Program-made: the position numbers and the translations under genes
Notes under the pieces: model-generated
Told to the model about the DNA's origin: nothing
Seen by the model: the letters and a program-made list of their open reading frames with translations, nothing else
The model's database searches: none
In this document: piece by piece, positions 12,113 to 22,845 of the stretch
How positions within the stretch are numbered: position 1 is the first letter of the stretch
How the letters are laid out: each line of letters opens with the position of its first letter
Assembly: GCA_963693365.1 (NCBI GenBank)
Contig: CAVNZM010000013.1
Span: 248,001 to 312,000, forward strand
Reading direction: 5' to 3'
From: Amoebidium appalachense
Taxonomy: Eukaryota; Ichthyosporea
Length of the DNA: 64,000 nt

Positions 12113-12156
<44 letters not shown>

Positions 12157-12348
12157 GGGGAACCCCAACTAATTGATTTCTCCTTGTAGTCTTTATGGTG
12201 TCTCGTAGAGAAAGTAAACCCTGATATATAGTCACCACCCGACATCTATGTACGTGATCATGATATACCGCTGAGGAGATATTCCGAGCAAACCCCCCCC
12301 CCCCATACCTGAGACTGGTTCTCTTTGCCTCGAGTAAACAGCGTAAAC
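12011..12348 (+). other. LINE 3' UTR with CA repeat, internal A-run and tail module
   Basis: After the ORF2 stop come a (CA)n repeat, the segment CCAGCTGATACCGAGTGTCC, an A-run of about 39 (12117-12155), and a tail of about 190 bp ending CAGCGTAAAC. The same layout, with differing repeat lengths, is found at 43879-44214, 51155-51505 (minus) and 61325-61661. Confidence 0.85.
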
Positions 12349-12464
12349 CCCATATATATATATATATATATATTATATATTCGTTTGGGGGGAGGATAAT
12401 CAGGATGCGAGCGAATATATATTCGCTGGGAACAAAAGCGAAAAATCGCGGGGGAAACAGACCA

Positions 12465-12499
<35 letters not shown>

Positions 12500-13173
12500 T
12501 CGCCGGGGGGAGATAATAGGAGCCACGAAAAATCGCCGGAGGCAGACGAGCAAAACTACCAGAGATAACCCCCCCCTTTTTTGGATCCGCGTTTCTGGGG
12601 TTTTCCGGATATTTTTTTATAGGTTTTTTTTTTTTTTTTTTGCAGATGGCGTCCCACCTTCCCACATCAGCAATCTTGTTGCGGCATCCAAAAGCTGTCG
12701 TAAACTACCCGACGACATCGGAAACCCCTCAACACCTCCAAAACTAACCCCAAATACATATCATTGCTCCCCGACGTCCAATGGATGTGTCGTAATATGC
12801 TCGATCCGATACCCGATGCACCAATGGATGTACATAGAACCCCGCGAGTGCATATCCAATGGGTGTGCAATGTAGCCATCTAACCGGACGTGCAATAGAT
12901 CCAACATACGACGTCCAGTCGGTGGGTATATGACGGCGGCCAGGGGGCATTCAGACAGTCGTAACACCGTCTACGGGAGGATCAGAACGCCACCCTGTGG
13001 ACGATCTTATGCATGTCTATGGTTTGATGTAAAGCCATATAACGGAGCACTGTAAACGCATCGAATGTATGGTATTAATACCCTCTTGATCAAATACGTA
13101 TGACTATCACATGTATGTCTATCGTTTGTTGTAAAGCAATGCAATGGAGCACTGCAAAACCATCCAGTTGATT
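12349..13173. other. Non-coding interval with AT repeat, minisatellite unit and homopolymers
   Basis: Contains an (AT)n tract, one unit of the 1184-1605 minisatellite (12376-12430), A-runs near 12469-12495 and a T-run at 12626-12642. The rest is unique-looking sequence. Two imperfect copies of a ~60-bp segment (TATGTCTAT..TTTG.TGTAAAGC..) begin near 13014 and 13110. No gene recognised. Confidence 0.7.
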
Positions 13174-13549
13174 AGGTTTTATTTGTGGAAATTATTGACA
13201 TAAATATTTTTCTGGGTAAACACGTAGGATGGGTGTCCGATATCAACAGGCTTCGTTTCATGTTTTAGCAGTTCGCGTTCGGCTGCCCGCATACGGGCAC
13301 CTATTAGCCGATCAAAACATCAGATTCCACAGATCACTAGACCGAGGTTGATTGGCTCAGGATAAGATTTCACATAACACTAGATCGGTTTTGATTGGCT
13401 CAGTTCGGCAGCCTTAGGTATATAAGCACGACAGTTTTTTAGCAGATCAGCAAGCAACAACACATCTTCTGTGTTTAGCACCTACAGCTTTACAGCTATA
13501 TTTTCGCTATATTTTCTTTTTCTCCCTATCTCTCCCTACGCCGGTCAGC
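13174..13549 (+). promoter_or_regulatory. A1 repeat, promoter and gag leader of YRE-2
   Basis: Sense-strand ATTGG boxes occur near 13350 and 13396 and a TATATAAG box near 13418. The leader to the gag ATG at 13550 follows. This copy shows the original junction between A1 and gag, without the LINE fragment seen in YRE-4. Confidence 0.72.
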
Positions 13550-14712
13550 ATGCCGCCGAAAAAGCGCCAGGCCTCAGCCGCCGCCCCTGCCACGGCACCT
13601 AAGCGCCTGACCCGCAGCGACCTCCGCCACAGGCTGACCAACGCTCCCGCGGGCACTGACGCGCCTCCAGCGGTCCATACCACCACGGACCCTCCGGCTA
13701 CTCTCCCCTCTACTCCTGAAGTCCCTCCTCAGGCCCCACCGTCCCCGCCAATGACTTCTCAAGACGCCGTCCTTGCCGCCCTCACCGCCATCAGCACCCA
13801 GATGGCTGGCGTCCTGGCCGCTCTCACCAACCGCGACCCTCCCGCGCCCCCCGCCGCGCCCTCCGCACCCGGGGAGGTTTCCCTGGGGCTGCATCTCGGC
13901 CCGGACCTGGATCTACCTGCCCTGCCCGTGCCCCCCATTACAGGTGAGAACACTGGCGACATTCAGCCGGGCACACTCCCCGCTTCCCCCCGCGGATGTG
14001 CTGGCAGATTTGCGCGCCAATCGTTTCGTCGACCTGTATAAGTTCACCCCCGCCGCCCTCCTGGCCCCATCCAAGAAAGGTCAGCATCTGCGCATGGCCG
14101 ACGACGGCAGCATCGAGACTGTTCGCCAAGACAAACCTGTTCCCCTGCGTTCACTCGTCATTTGGATCCAAGCTTGGACCCATTACATGGCCGCCAAGCA
14201 CCACCTCGGCCTCCCCACGGACAAAGAAGTACTTTGGACTCAGCACATCGCTCGCCTCAGCACCCGATACCCGTGGGCCCAGATCCACAACTATGACGTA
14301 TACGCCCGAACCGTTGCCCACCAGCAGGGTCGAGCTCCGATCGAGTGTCCCAACCTGCTCGCCCAACTCCACCAGGATCTCCTCCTGCCACCCACTCTGC
14401 TCATACCGGACGCATGTCAGCGCTGCGGCTTCCCCCGACCACCCCAGCGCGGCCTGCCCCATGTACCCCAAGCCCGGCTGTGGTCTTGATGGTTTCGAGC
14501 CGCCCCACAAGCCCGGCGGGGGCCAAAACCCCAACCGACCCGGCCCGCAACCCGGCCCGGCACCACCGGCCCGACCCGTGGATCTACCCGCGGCACACTG
14601 CAGGAATTTCCACAACGGTCGGTCCTGCGCTAAGCAGCCCTGCCCCTTCTCCCACGTGTGCCCGCTCTGCTCTGGCATACACCCCCGCAAAGACTGCAAA
14701 CACAATGCCTAG
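13550..14712 (+). pseudogene. YRE-2 Gag, broken by frameshifts
   Basis: Starts ATG CCG CCG AAA AAG with a basic, Pro/Ala-rich N-terminus. A conserved middle domain follows (DLRANRFVDLYKF, then LRSLVIWIQAWTHYMAAKH). The C-terminal end carries zinc-binding motifs: CQRCGFP.., then a CCCH-like segment CRNFHNGRSCAKQPCPFSH, and a CCHC knuckle CPLCSGIHPRKDC. These pieces lie in three different frames, so at least two one-base changes have occurred (near 13950 and 14430-14445). Gag function (particle and RNA binding) is inferred from zinc knuckles and position upstream of RT. Confidence 0.85.
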
Positions 14713-14999
14713 TCTACGCGCACACCCACACCCACAGATAGAACATAGGGGCTAGGAGCTAGGTTACACGGGTCCAAGGACACGGAGCTCGGGAAAAACG
14801 GGGCACTAGGGATGAGTAACAATTTTCGCAGGCCAACTACGGCGCCCGCGCGCGCCAAGAATAAATGTCCCTACACAAAGACGTTATTCTGGCCACTGCA
14901 CATAATTTTACTCCCCCCCCCCCCCCATCCCACGAGCCTCCCCCCCTTACACTCACCTAGCACTCCCTCCCCCCCCTTCTTCTAACTCTGTGTACGCCC

Positions 15000-15420
15000 A
15001 CACCCGCGCGTGCTCGGGCATCCCCTGCACAGGGCCCCGCTGCCCTCCCTGCAAACCCTCCCTCGGGCCCTGCTGCCCTACTCTAAACCCACCGGGGCCC
15101 TGCTGCCCCCCCCCCCCCCCCCCCCCCGATGCCGGGATCTCCCCGAGGGTGCCCCACCCTTGCTAACCACCCCTTCCCCCCGAGGCTCAGCCCCCGGAGG
15201 CCCGCCCGCTGCCCCGGAGGCCCGCCCGCTGCCCCAACACCACGGTGACACCTCCCGCCTCCGGGAGCTGCTGGCCCCCCTACCCAGCCCAATCATTCGC
15301 CGCGCAGCTCCTGCGTAACCAACTTCCCCCGGACCCAACGACTCCGACCTTACCTGCAACCGGAGCCCTGCCCCTTCCCCTTCTGGGTCCACAACTTCTT
15401 ATCCCTTCCCCTGGGCTCAC
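15000..15420 (+). pseudogene. RT start fused to RT-YR spacer by deletion (YRE-2)
   Basis: The first ~100 codons of the RT reading region (a Pro-rich part with HHGDTSRLRELL) run into RNQLPPDPTTPT, which follows RNase H in YRE-4. The junction lies near 15312. The RT polymerase motifs and all RNase H residues are absent. Confidence 0.8.
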
Positions 15421-15474
15421 CCCCCCCCCCCCCCCCCCCCCCCAGATCTCCCCTTCCGGAGCAACGCTGGCCGA

Positions 15475-16508
15475 TTGGCCCCCCACTTTGCTCCGGCCGA
15501 GCTGCTTCGTGCCACCACTACCCTGCAGGAATGCCAGGCCCTGAGTCTCAACCTCGACTCTCGGGCCTTTTACTCCCCGGGTGCAAAAAGTATTCATCGA
15601 TTTTTGTGTGGCATCTCGGCTGCAATCCTCCGCCGTGTCCTCCCTCCCCGGCCTCCCCCCACACCGTGCAGCTTTTTCTCGCCTGGTGTGCCCAACGAGG
15701 GGTACAGGCCTCTTCCTTGGCCGGCTACAATTCGGCCATCACCAGACTCCACCTCGACATGGGCCTCCCTGCTCCCTACCCCCACGACAAGTCTCTGGCC
15801 TGGTTCCTCCGAGGGGTGGGCAGATGGCAGCTTTCTCACAACATCCGACCCCGATCATCCACCAGGGAGCCCCTCCTGCCCTCCCACCTCAGCCTACTCC
15901 ATAGCCAGTGCCCCACCAAGGCCTCCTCGGCCAATCTACGGCTATGGACGGCCCTCATCGTCGGTTTCTGTGGTCTCCTCCGTTCAGGGGAATTTACCTC
16001 CAAGACCCTGACTTCTTTCGACCCGTCCCGTCACGTTAAACGGAAAGACGTGACCTTCACCTACACCCCCACCGGTACTTTGTCCCATGCCACCCTCCAC
16101 CTGCCAACCTCTAAGACGGATGTACAGGCCCGAGGTGTCAACGTCACTCTAGCTGCCCTGCCCCTCACCCACTTCTCCCCAGCCCATCTCCTCCGTCAGT
16201 TCCTGGATACAACGTCCGGTCAACCCGACGACCCCCTCTTCAGTCTCGGTGGCATCCCCTACACCAAGAGTGCTTTCTCTGCCGACTTCCGTGCCCTCCT
16301 CTCCCGGGCAGGCCTCTCACCCTCCCGGTTTGCCGGACACTGCCTCCGCATCGGGGGGGCCACAGCACTGGCTGAGGCCGGGGTCGACGACTCCCGGATC
16401 AAACAACTCGGCAGGTGGTCCTCCGACTGTTTCCTGATCTATACCCGACTTCGTCCGGCCTCCATTGCTGCCACTACCACACGTGTATTCGCCTCTATTC
16501 TCAAGTGA
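15475..16508 (+). pseudogene. YRE-2 tyrosine recombinase, N-terminal frameshifts, intact catalytic half
   Basis: The C-terminal ~290 residues are uninterrupted. They show the first catalytic arginine in CGLLRSGEF, a lysine in LPTSKTD, the box GHCLRIGGAT (H-x-x-R), and LGRWSSDCFLIYTR with the tyrosine nucleophile. The N-terminal segment carries extra C bases at about 15577 and 15650 that shift the frame. In the H-x-x-R box this copy has Cys where sister copies have Ser. Tyrosine recombinases of this group integrate a circular cDNA without duplicating the target. Confidence 0.88.
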
Positions 16509-16538
16509 AACCTTTGGAGCAAGCATACTGCTCTCGTG

Positions 16539-16624
16539 CCGTGGTTTACAACCATTGCAGGTTCACTTTCGTCCAAGGGGATGTCCCCCTAGAGGCAACA
16601 CACGTCCCGGAGTAGTTTTCATAG
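16539..16624 (+). repeat. B1 repeat of YRE-2
   Basis: An 86-bp copy of the B repeat, from CCGTGGTTTACAACC to GTTTTCATAG. The element stops here instead of continuing into A2. Confidence 0.88.
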
Positions 16625-17040
16625 ATAAAAATAGATCGAAATCCAATCGTTCATACGCCCTTTCCGACATCCGAAACACAACCAGTGGATATACCATGGG
16701 TGGGTTTATGCTAACCCATGACCTATCATAAGATGTGATTTGCATCCTACTACAGATTACATTACGATGTTGTAAACAGATGCATAGGAGGACATTACGA
16801 CATATAATGTAGATGACGCATATTAATACATTTGACGTCGTAACGTACACTTGCATATGTTGTAAGGTGTGCTATGCACATGCACAATGTGCTTTTTGGT
16901 GCGTCATAAACCCATCCTTACATGCATAATGGCATGTTCAATGTATGATAATGATATCATACATCATACGTCATAAAATCACTGTAAGGACACATACAAT
17001 ATGACATCAGACGGTAAGAAGAGCGCATAAAGATGTTTCT
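16625..17040. other. Unique-looking non-coding interval
   Basis: AT-moderate sequence with several short inverted words (for example ATGATATCAT near 16949). No gene, LTR or terminal repeat could be supported. Confidence 0.5.
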
Positions 17041-17044
17041 TTGC

Positions 17045-17234
17045 GTCTCGCTCCACAGGAGCAGAGACGGATACCATATGTACTTTTTTGTCTCGCTCCA
17101 CTGGAGCAGAGACCACGCCTGACAGTTTTGTTTTTTCTCACAACTTGTTACAAATTTTTAAGTCTCGTTCCACAGGAGCGAGACTGCAATACAACAAATT
17201 TCTATGTCTCGACTCCGGAGTCTGCTCCGTAGAC
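17045..17234. repeat. Cluster of four related hairpins
   Basis: Hairpins lie at 17045-17068, 17090-17113, 17161-17185 and 17206-17234. The first three follow GTCTCGCTCC - 3-nt loop - GGAGC(A)GAGAC; the third pairs throughout, with one G-T wobble. The fourth contains the perfect palindrome GACTCCGGAGTC. Spacing is 45-75 bp and the spacers are unrelated. Confidence 0.85.
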
Positions 17235-18890
17235 ACCAAAACATATCAAAAAAAGAAAGAAAAAAAAGAGGGTGGTGGTGGGGGGGGGGGGGGGGGGGCT
17301 TCTATCATCCCACTAGTCCTCATCCTCATCCTCCCCACCCTCATCTCCTTCCTCCCCCCCAGCCGGGAGGGGGGGGGGGGGGGAAGGAGTATAAAAGAGC
17401 AGCAATGAACATAAACAAAACTCAAAACAAGCAAACTATTATGCGGGTTTCTAAGAAGCTCCCAACATCATTAAACTAAACACATGCTAATCCCTTGACA
17501 GAAGAGTAACAAGGTGTGTGTGTATGTGTATGAGGCCCAAAAAAAAAAAAAAAGGACGCCCAACATGACAATATAAGGGGGGCACTCTTACACCAAACCA
17601 TACCATACCAAATGCCGGCAGAGTAATTAACAGGACAAAGAGCCGGTACCCACCTATGGGTGCTAAACATGCACATGATCATTCATGTGCTATAAGAGCA
17701 ACACAGAAACGAAACACGGAAACAACAGCAGCCATAGGACAAAGAGCCCCAGACCCACAGGGTCTTGCCTCCATACTTTATTTACCTTAACAGGACAAAG
17801 AGCCGTTACCCACCTATGAAACGAAAAACGGAAACAACAGCAGCCATAGGACAAAGAGCCGGTACCCACCTCTAGATGATAACGTAGCCTTATAGCTGCT
17901 GATGACTTCATGGGCCAACCTTGCCAAAATCTGTAAAGGAACTCGAGCTAAGAATTAGCTCATCCTACTTGCGAGAAGTGGGGGGAGGGGGGGGGGGGGG
18001 GGGGGGGACTGAGGGGGCTGACTGAGAGTGGCAAAAAAAGAGTCGACAGAACCAACCTCAAACATAGTAAGGACGGAAACCCGGACCAGAACTTATGAAG
18101 TCTAGAGAAGCAGAAAATAGCTTGAACGATCGGTGGAGGGGATGATAGCTTTAGTGCTAACAGCAAAAGTAGTGCCCACAGTCGCTGGTTCATGAACGTG
18201 AAAGGCAACGTGCATCTGCAGCCAGCAGACACACGCACACGAACGCACGCACACACACATACACACACACACACACAGACACAGACACAGACATAATCAC
18301 AGGACGGACACAGACCAGACAGACAAACGCCATATGCACAAAAGCAGGCAACACAAAACTAACCTTCAAAGGGCTTTGGAAGAAGCTGCAGCATGCAGCA
18401 TGGTCCAAAACAATCAGCACGGTGGCTGCGCGATCTGCGGAGGGGATCTGTGACCAGGCGCTGCGGGAAGGGAACTGCGACCAGGCGACCTGCGGGAAGG
18501 GACCTGCGACCAGGCGACCTGCGGGAAAGGACCTGCGGACCTGCGGGAAGGGGGAAGAGAAATGGAGAAAACAACGTGCGTACAGGCTTAAATGGAGAAA
18601 AAATTGCAAACCGGATTGGGATTTAGCCAATCACTATTCGCCGCGCCTGATTAGGAAAAAGATAAAAATAGATTTCGGCTCGCGCGCGCGCGTGCATCAG
18701 CTTGGTGCCCTTAGCGCTACCCTTAGTGCCCTTAGTCACAACTATCAGACTATAGTTACGTGTCCTCCACTTCATTGTTCTTGACCATTTTTTCGGCATG
18801 AAAGGGTTTCTGTTACTTCTTGCTGTCCTTCTTAGCGTGCTTGCTTGTCTTTTTTTCAACATGGGTGTCACTGGCGCGTTCGACTTCTTT
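17235..18890. other. Non-coding interval with short dispersed repeats
   Basis: Holds G-runs (17278-17299, 17368-17382, 17980-18007). Four copies of AGGACAAAGAGCC, three followed by GGTACCCACCT or a variant, occur between 17632 and 17875. A GC-rich tandem repeat with a unit of about 25-30 bp (core GACCTGCGGGAAGG) lies at 18425-18555. Long frames here are low-complexity and I do not support any as genes. Confidence 0.65.
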
Positions 18891-18894
18891 GAAA

Positions 18895-18940
<46 letters not shown>

Positions 18941-19327
18941 GCGCGCGCACGCACACACACTCACACATGCACACTGCACACACACACACACACACACACA
19001 CAGGCGCGCACACACAGGCACGAACACACACAGGCGCACACCTACACAACACACACAGCACATGCACACACAAGCGCACACACGCACACACCCTGTTATC
19101 CCTGATCATGATGCCCCCTCCCCCCCTCCCCTCTTCCCCCCCCGCGCACCCCCCCCCCCCCCCCCCCCCCCACCCACCCCACCCACCCACCTACAAAGAC
19201 GAAAACATTGTACATGTATTGCATACACAAATATACTCGCACATATACATACACACATTCACTTTAATCTTTCAGGCTACATGTGCAATATACATTAATT
19301 ATGCACAGTCGATAGAATTCGTTGTGA

Positions 19328-19360
<33 letters not shown>
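18895..19360. repeat. CA/CG microsatellites and poly-C runs
   Basis: (CA)n, (CG)n and interrupted CA arrays run from 18897 to about 19093, with C-runs at 19149-19170 and 19330-19358. Confidence 0.92.
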
Positions 19361-19361
<1 letters not shown>

Positions 19362-19559
19362 TCGTTCCCCCCATATGCAATGGGGATAATATTGTTTCCC
19401 GCTATTAATTAAAAAAATCACCGTTCTAACTTCCTAAGACCGAACCACTTGTAACACCGACAGTTTCGGTTGTGTGGAACCCCCCCCCCTCCCCCCAACC
19501 CACCCACCACCTTACCAATATTGAGGTGTACACTGCCCCCACATCCCCAACTGTGTGCT

Positions 19560-20175
19560 GAATATCCCGTGCTAGGAAACCAATAACGTGAAAGTAACAC
19601 ATGCCGCATGTGGGTAGTTACTGAAAAAACCAATAATGTCTAGGTAACATACTAATATGTACATATACTATGCTACAAAGGGGGTTCTATACGAGCTACA
19701 ACGTTGTGTTTTTTTCGTGTGACCCTCGTACTCCAGGGGCACATTCACCATCCCCCCCATAAACTTTGTGGTAAAGCTCTCGTGCTAGAAGCTGTTCTGT
19801 GGGTAGTTATTGAAAAAACGAATAATGTCTAGGTAACACATGTACTTATACTATGCTACAAGGGGGGTTCTATTCGAGCTACAATGTTGTGTTTTTTTCG
19901 TGTGACCCGGGCACATTCACCATCCACCCCATAAACTTTGTGGTAAATTTCTCGTGCTAGAGGCTGTTCTGTGGGTAGTTATTGAAAAACCAATAATGTC
20001 TAGGTAACATATGTACATATACTATGCTACAAGGGGGGTTCTATTCGAGCTACAATGTTGTGTTTTTTTTGTATGACCCTCGTACTCCAGGGGCACATTC
20101 ACCATCCCCCCCATAAACTTTGTGGTAAATGTCTCGTGCTAGAAGCTGTTCTGTGGGTAGTTATTGAAAAAACCA
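19560..20175. repeat. ~190-bp tandem satellite
   Basis: About 3.3 copies of a unit containing GTGGGTAGTTATTGAAAA..CCAATAATGTCTAGGTAAC, ACAAGGGGGGTTCTAT.CGAGCTACAA and CTCCAGGGGCACATTCACCATCC. Units start near 19610, 19799, 19972 and 20154. The last is cut off by the Gypsy LTR after GAAAAAACCAA. About 1.5 copies of the same satellite occur at 48690-48985. Confidence 0.88.
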
Positions 20176-20669
20176 AAGTTCCCACTGAGGCCATCCAGGC
20201 CGTGCCCTACAAGATCATCATCACCTGGCCCCCTACGATGCCACATTCCGTACATTCCGATCTAACTTTATCGTGCGCCTGCACGAGCTAAGTCGATCGG
20301 CTCACACTAATATATTTATCTAAGTCTCACCCCCTCTCCCTTCCCCTAGTGGCACCGCAGAGTCTAATTCTACATTTCGTACTATCTCCCTCCCCCCTCC
20401 CTCCCCCCTTTCCTCTGTCATCGAAATATATAAATACGTTTGGCAGCATACACTATCAAAACTTGCCAATATTTACAAAGGGCTTCTGCCCGAACAATCA
20501 CATTCCTAAGTCCTCCTACGATCTATCCTACACACTAATTAGAATTCTATTGGTCGGCTGTCCCAGCTGACGTGGTCCTGCCCTGCGCCGGCAGAGGCAA
20601 GATGATGCACGCAGCTGCACAGCTATCTTGAGGCCCCGGACTTGATCTTGATGATCTGTGGACCCGGGC

Positions 20670-20725
<56 letters not shown>

Positions 20726-20776
20726 ATCTCGATCGTAGACTTAGGCTAATCTGCTGAGACGGATTAGTATATGTCA
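20176..20776 (-). repeat. Gypsy 3' LTR
   Basis: Direct repeat of 36772-37337. On the minus strand it begins TGACATATACTAAT and ends near CTCAGTGGGAACTT. It contains a C-run of about 54 on the plus strand (20671-20724), against about 18 in the 5' LTR. A handful of single-base differences separate the two. Confidence 0.87.
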
Positions 20777-20806
20777 ACTCCCCCCCCCCGGCCCCCGGAA
20801 AAGCTG
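20777..20806 (-). promoter_or_regulatory. Candidate polypurine tract
   Basis: On the minus strand a purine-rich run (CGGGGGCCGGGGGGGGGGAGT) directly precedes the TGACATA start of the 3' LTR. That is the position and composition expected for the plus-strand primer of an LTR retrotransposon. Confidence 0.65.
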
Positions 20807-20981
20807 AGTCCCACCTCAGTCACATTACATCTAACACCCCCTAAAAAGACATAGACTAATCAGTCTCCTAAAAAAATTAAATTAAATAAAGTTACGAAGA
20901 AAAATAATAAATTAATCTACACCATAAGCTTGATACCTACGGAGACACCTATGATAATAAATTAAATTCCTACGACTACGT

Positions 20982-22589
20982 TCACACTCCTCCTCGGTCT
21001 CCTCCCCCCCCTCCCCCCCCCCCCCGTGTGTCTACGTGTATTTGCATCACTCCCCCCCCCCCGGCCCCCTCCCCCATCGACTTTTTCACACCACGATTAA
21101 ACTGAGGAATAACTCTCTTTGGCCTAGAGGGAGCACTAGGCAACTCCCTCTGCACTAATCTAGCCTCATAAGCACGAATAGAAAACGGGCAATCCAAATG
21201 AAACTCAGGCAACCACTGATCTTCCTGATAACCTCCCTCAAAACGAATTAAATAATAATTTACCTTACCTTCCTTACCTTCGATAACCTTTTTATCCATA
21301 ATTTTATCTACTGCAGCCTCCGATACATCCACCGACCCGTCATAGTCGGGGGTGAATGCATCTAACACTCGACGGCCCTCCGGCCGTTTAACCCTAAGGG
21401 CCCTATCATAATATTCCTTTATATCATCTACATTATAAAATCTAACATCACTCTCATTATCTAACCTCTGCACCTTATATTCCGTCGGACCTAACCTAGC
21501 CACTATTTTATACGGACCGATAAAAAGAGGCAACCATTTCTTACCATACTTACGAAGACCTTCACCTTCACCCTTACCTTCCTGCTCCTGCCTATATCTC
21601 TTTTTCCTAGTATGATCCCTAATTAAAACTAGAGTACCCTCGGCAAATTCACGTAACGGACGTGTGCACACGTCTGCACGTGTCTGTGCCTGCTGTGTAC
21701 GGGCCAGAGCTGCATCACGTGCAGCCCGGGCCCGGGTTAGTAGCTGCTCCCGGAACTCAGTCCAGTGGGGATAAGTTAGTCGGTCAGCCCCCCCCATCGG
21801 CAAAAGTGCCGTATCTAACAAACTAATAGCCTCCTGCCCATAGACCAAATAAAACGGAGAAAAACCAGTCACAGCATGAGGGGTAGAATTATATGAATGA
21901 GCAATAAACCTAGACATATGATCCCAATCATTAGCCTCCACATCCACCATTTTGCCAAAGGACTTCTGAAACACTGCATGCACACGTTCAGAGATGGCAT
22001 TTGCTTGAGGGTGATATGCAGACGTAGTGATATGGGCTACCCTTAAAATTTTACACACCTCCGACACCAACTGATTTAAAAACACACGACTCCTATCCGT
22101 TAACAAAACACGAGGACAACCAAACCTAAGACAAATTTCATCCACAAAAATACGAGCAAACAAAACGGCATTAGCAGTGGGGAGAGGAAAAACTTCAACC
22201 TAACGAGTGGCCACATCGGTGACGGTAACAAGAACAGTGTTACCCTCAACCGTAGAATTAAAAGGACCGACCACATCCACTGCTACCCTTTCAAACATAC
22301 GAACATTAAAATCCCTAATAAACGACGGGCGGGAACGAGAGTGGGGACTCTCATTCCTTTCCTGACAATGCATGCATGACAACACATAATCCCTCACCTC
22401 CCTACTCATACCCGGCCAAAAATACGAACGATTAACACGAAGCAACGTCCTATTTACACCTAAATGACCAGCCATGGGATGCTCGTGCACCATATGCAAA
22501 ACCTCAGGCACAAGTGCCGTCGGGACCCAAACTCGGTGTCCGTCTGGCCCAGAACAATGATAAACTAAATCCTGCTCTACCTGACACAT
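20982..22589 (-). pseudogene. Gypsy integrase with C-terminal chromodomain, one in-frame stop
   Basis: The N-terminal zinc domain shows H-x3-H (HEHPMAGH) and C-x2-C (SCMHCQ). The catalytic core has its first Asp in VAVDVVGPF, its second in LLTDRSRVF, and Glu in SERVHAVF. A basic C-terminal region follows, then a chromodomain-like module (VDKIMDKKVIEG, YYLIRFEGG, DQWLP). The sole interruption is a TAG at 22199-22201, between the first and second catalytic Asp; both halves are in the same frame. The chromodomain places it near chromoviruses, whose chromodomains steer integration to marked chromatin. The extreme C-terminus runs into G-rich sequence. Confidence 0.88.
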
Positions 22590-22603
22590 TTTTGCTAACT
22601 TAG

Positions 22604-22840
22604 CTACCTTTGCCTTTTATTTTTAAATTTAATCGAATCAACCGGCCCCTTTAAATAATTCTTAACCAGACCAATCAACACATCTTCCTCCTGAGCTAAG
22701 ATCAAAGCCGTAGGTGCTAAGGCAGAAGCCGAGCCATGAGACTCGGTCCCGACTTCAGACACTGACAAATACCTCCCCCCCCCTCCCCTACACTTATAAG
22801 CAAGCAACCCCGGAGCCCAAGAAGACACATCAACAGACAC
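22604..22840 (-). pseudogene. Gypsy RNase H-integrase connecting segment
   Basis: A separate frame between RNase H and integrase reads a connection-like region (SSWAPGLLAYKC ... LILAQEEDVLIGLVKNYL). It belongs to the pol polyprotein but is out of frame with both neighbours. Single-base changes near C-runs at 22779-22789 and in 22868-22902 are the likely cause. Confidence 0.6.
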
Positions 22841-22845
22841 CGCAT

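Larger units (their letters stand above)
7525..12348 (+). mobile_element. LINE copy A, APE-type non-LTR retrotransposon
   Basis: A full-length element with a short 5' leader, ORF1, ORF2 (APE endonuclease plus reverse transcriptase) and a 3' UTR holding a CA repeat, an internal A-run and a ~190-bp tail module. Its start is set by the point where it stops matching copy B (TCGATTCAAATGTCGC at 7525 and 39394). Its end is set by the shared GTAAAC of all four copies. Nine differences from copy B were counted by eye outside simple repeats, so both copies are young. No clear target-site duplication is seen. Confidence 0.9.
13174..16624 (+). mobile_element. YRE-2, internally deleted YR retrotransposon
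   Basis: Order: A1 (13174-13549 including leader), gag, a remnant of the RT start, the RT-YR spacer, YR, and B1 (16539-16624). There is no A2, M2 or B2, so it ends after the first B copy. By comparison with YRE-4, about 1.4 kb (most of RT and all of RNase H) is missing between about 15312 and the sequence CGTAACCAACTTCC. Confidence 0.87.

Noticed and set aside
12653-12875. Exon after the T-run ending TTTGCAG at 12647
   Set aside because: The acceptor looks good, but the following frame has no recognisable content and no donor was convincing.
18798-19298. ORF with a hydrophobic, signal-peptide-like start (MKGFLLLLAVLL)
   Set aside because: After about 30 residues it runs into Thr-His repeats from the CA array. 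There is no domain or supporting context.
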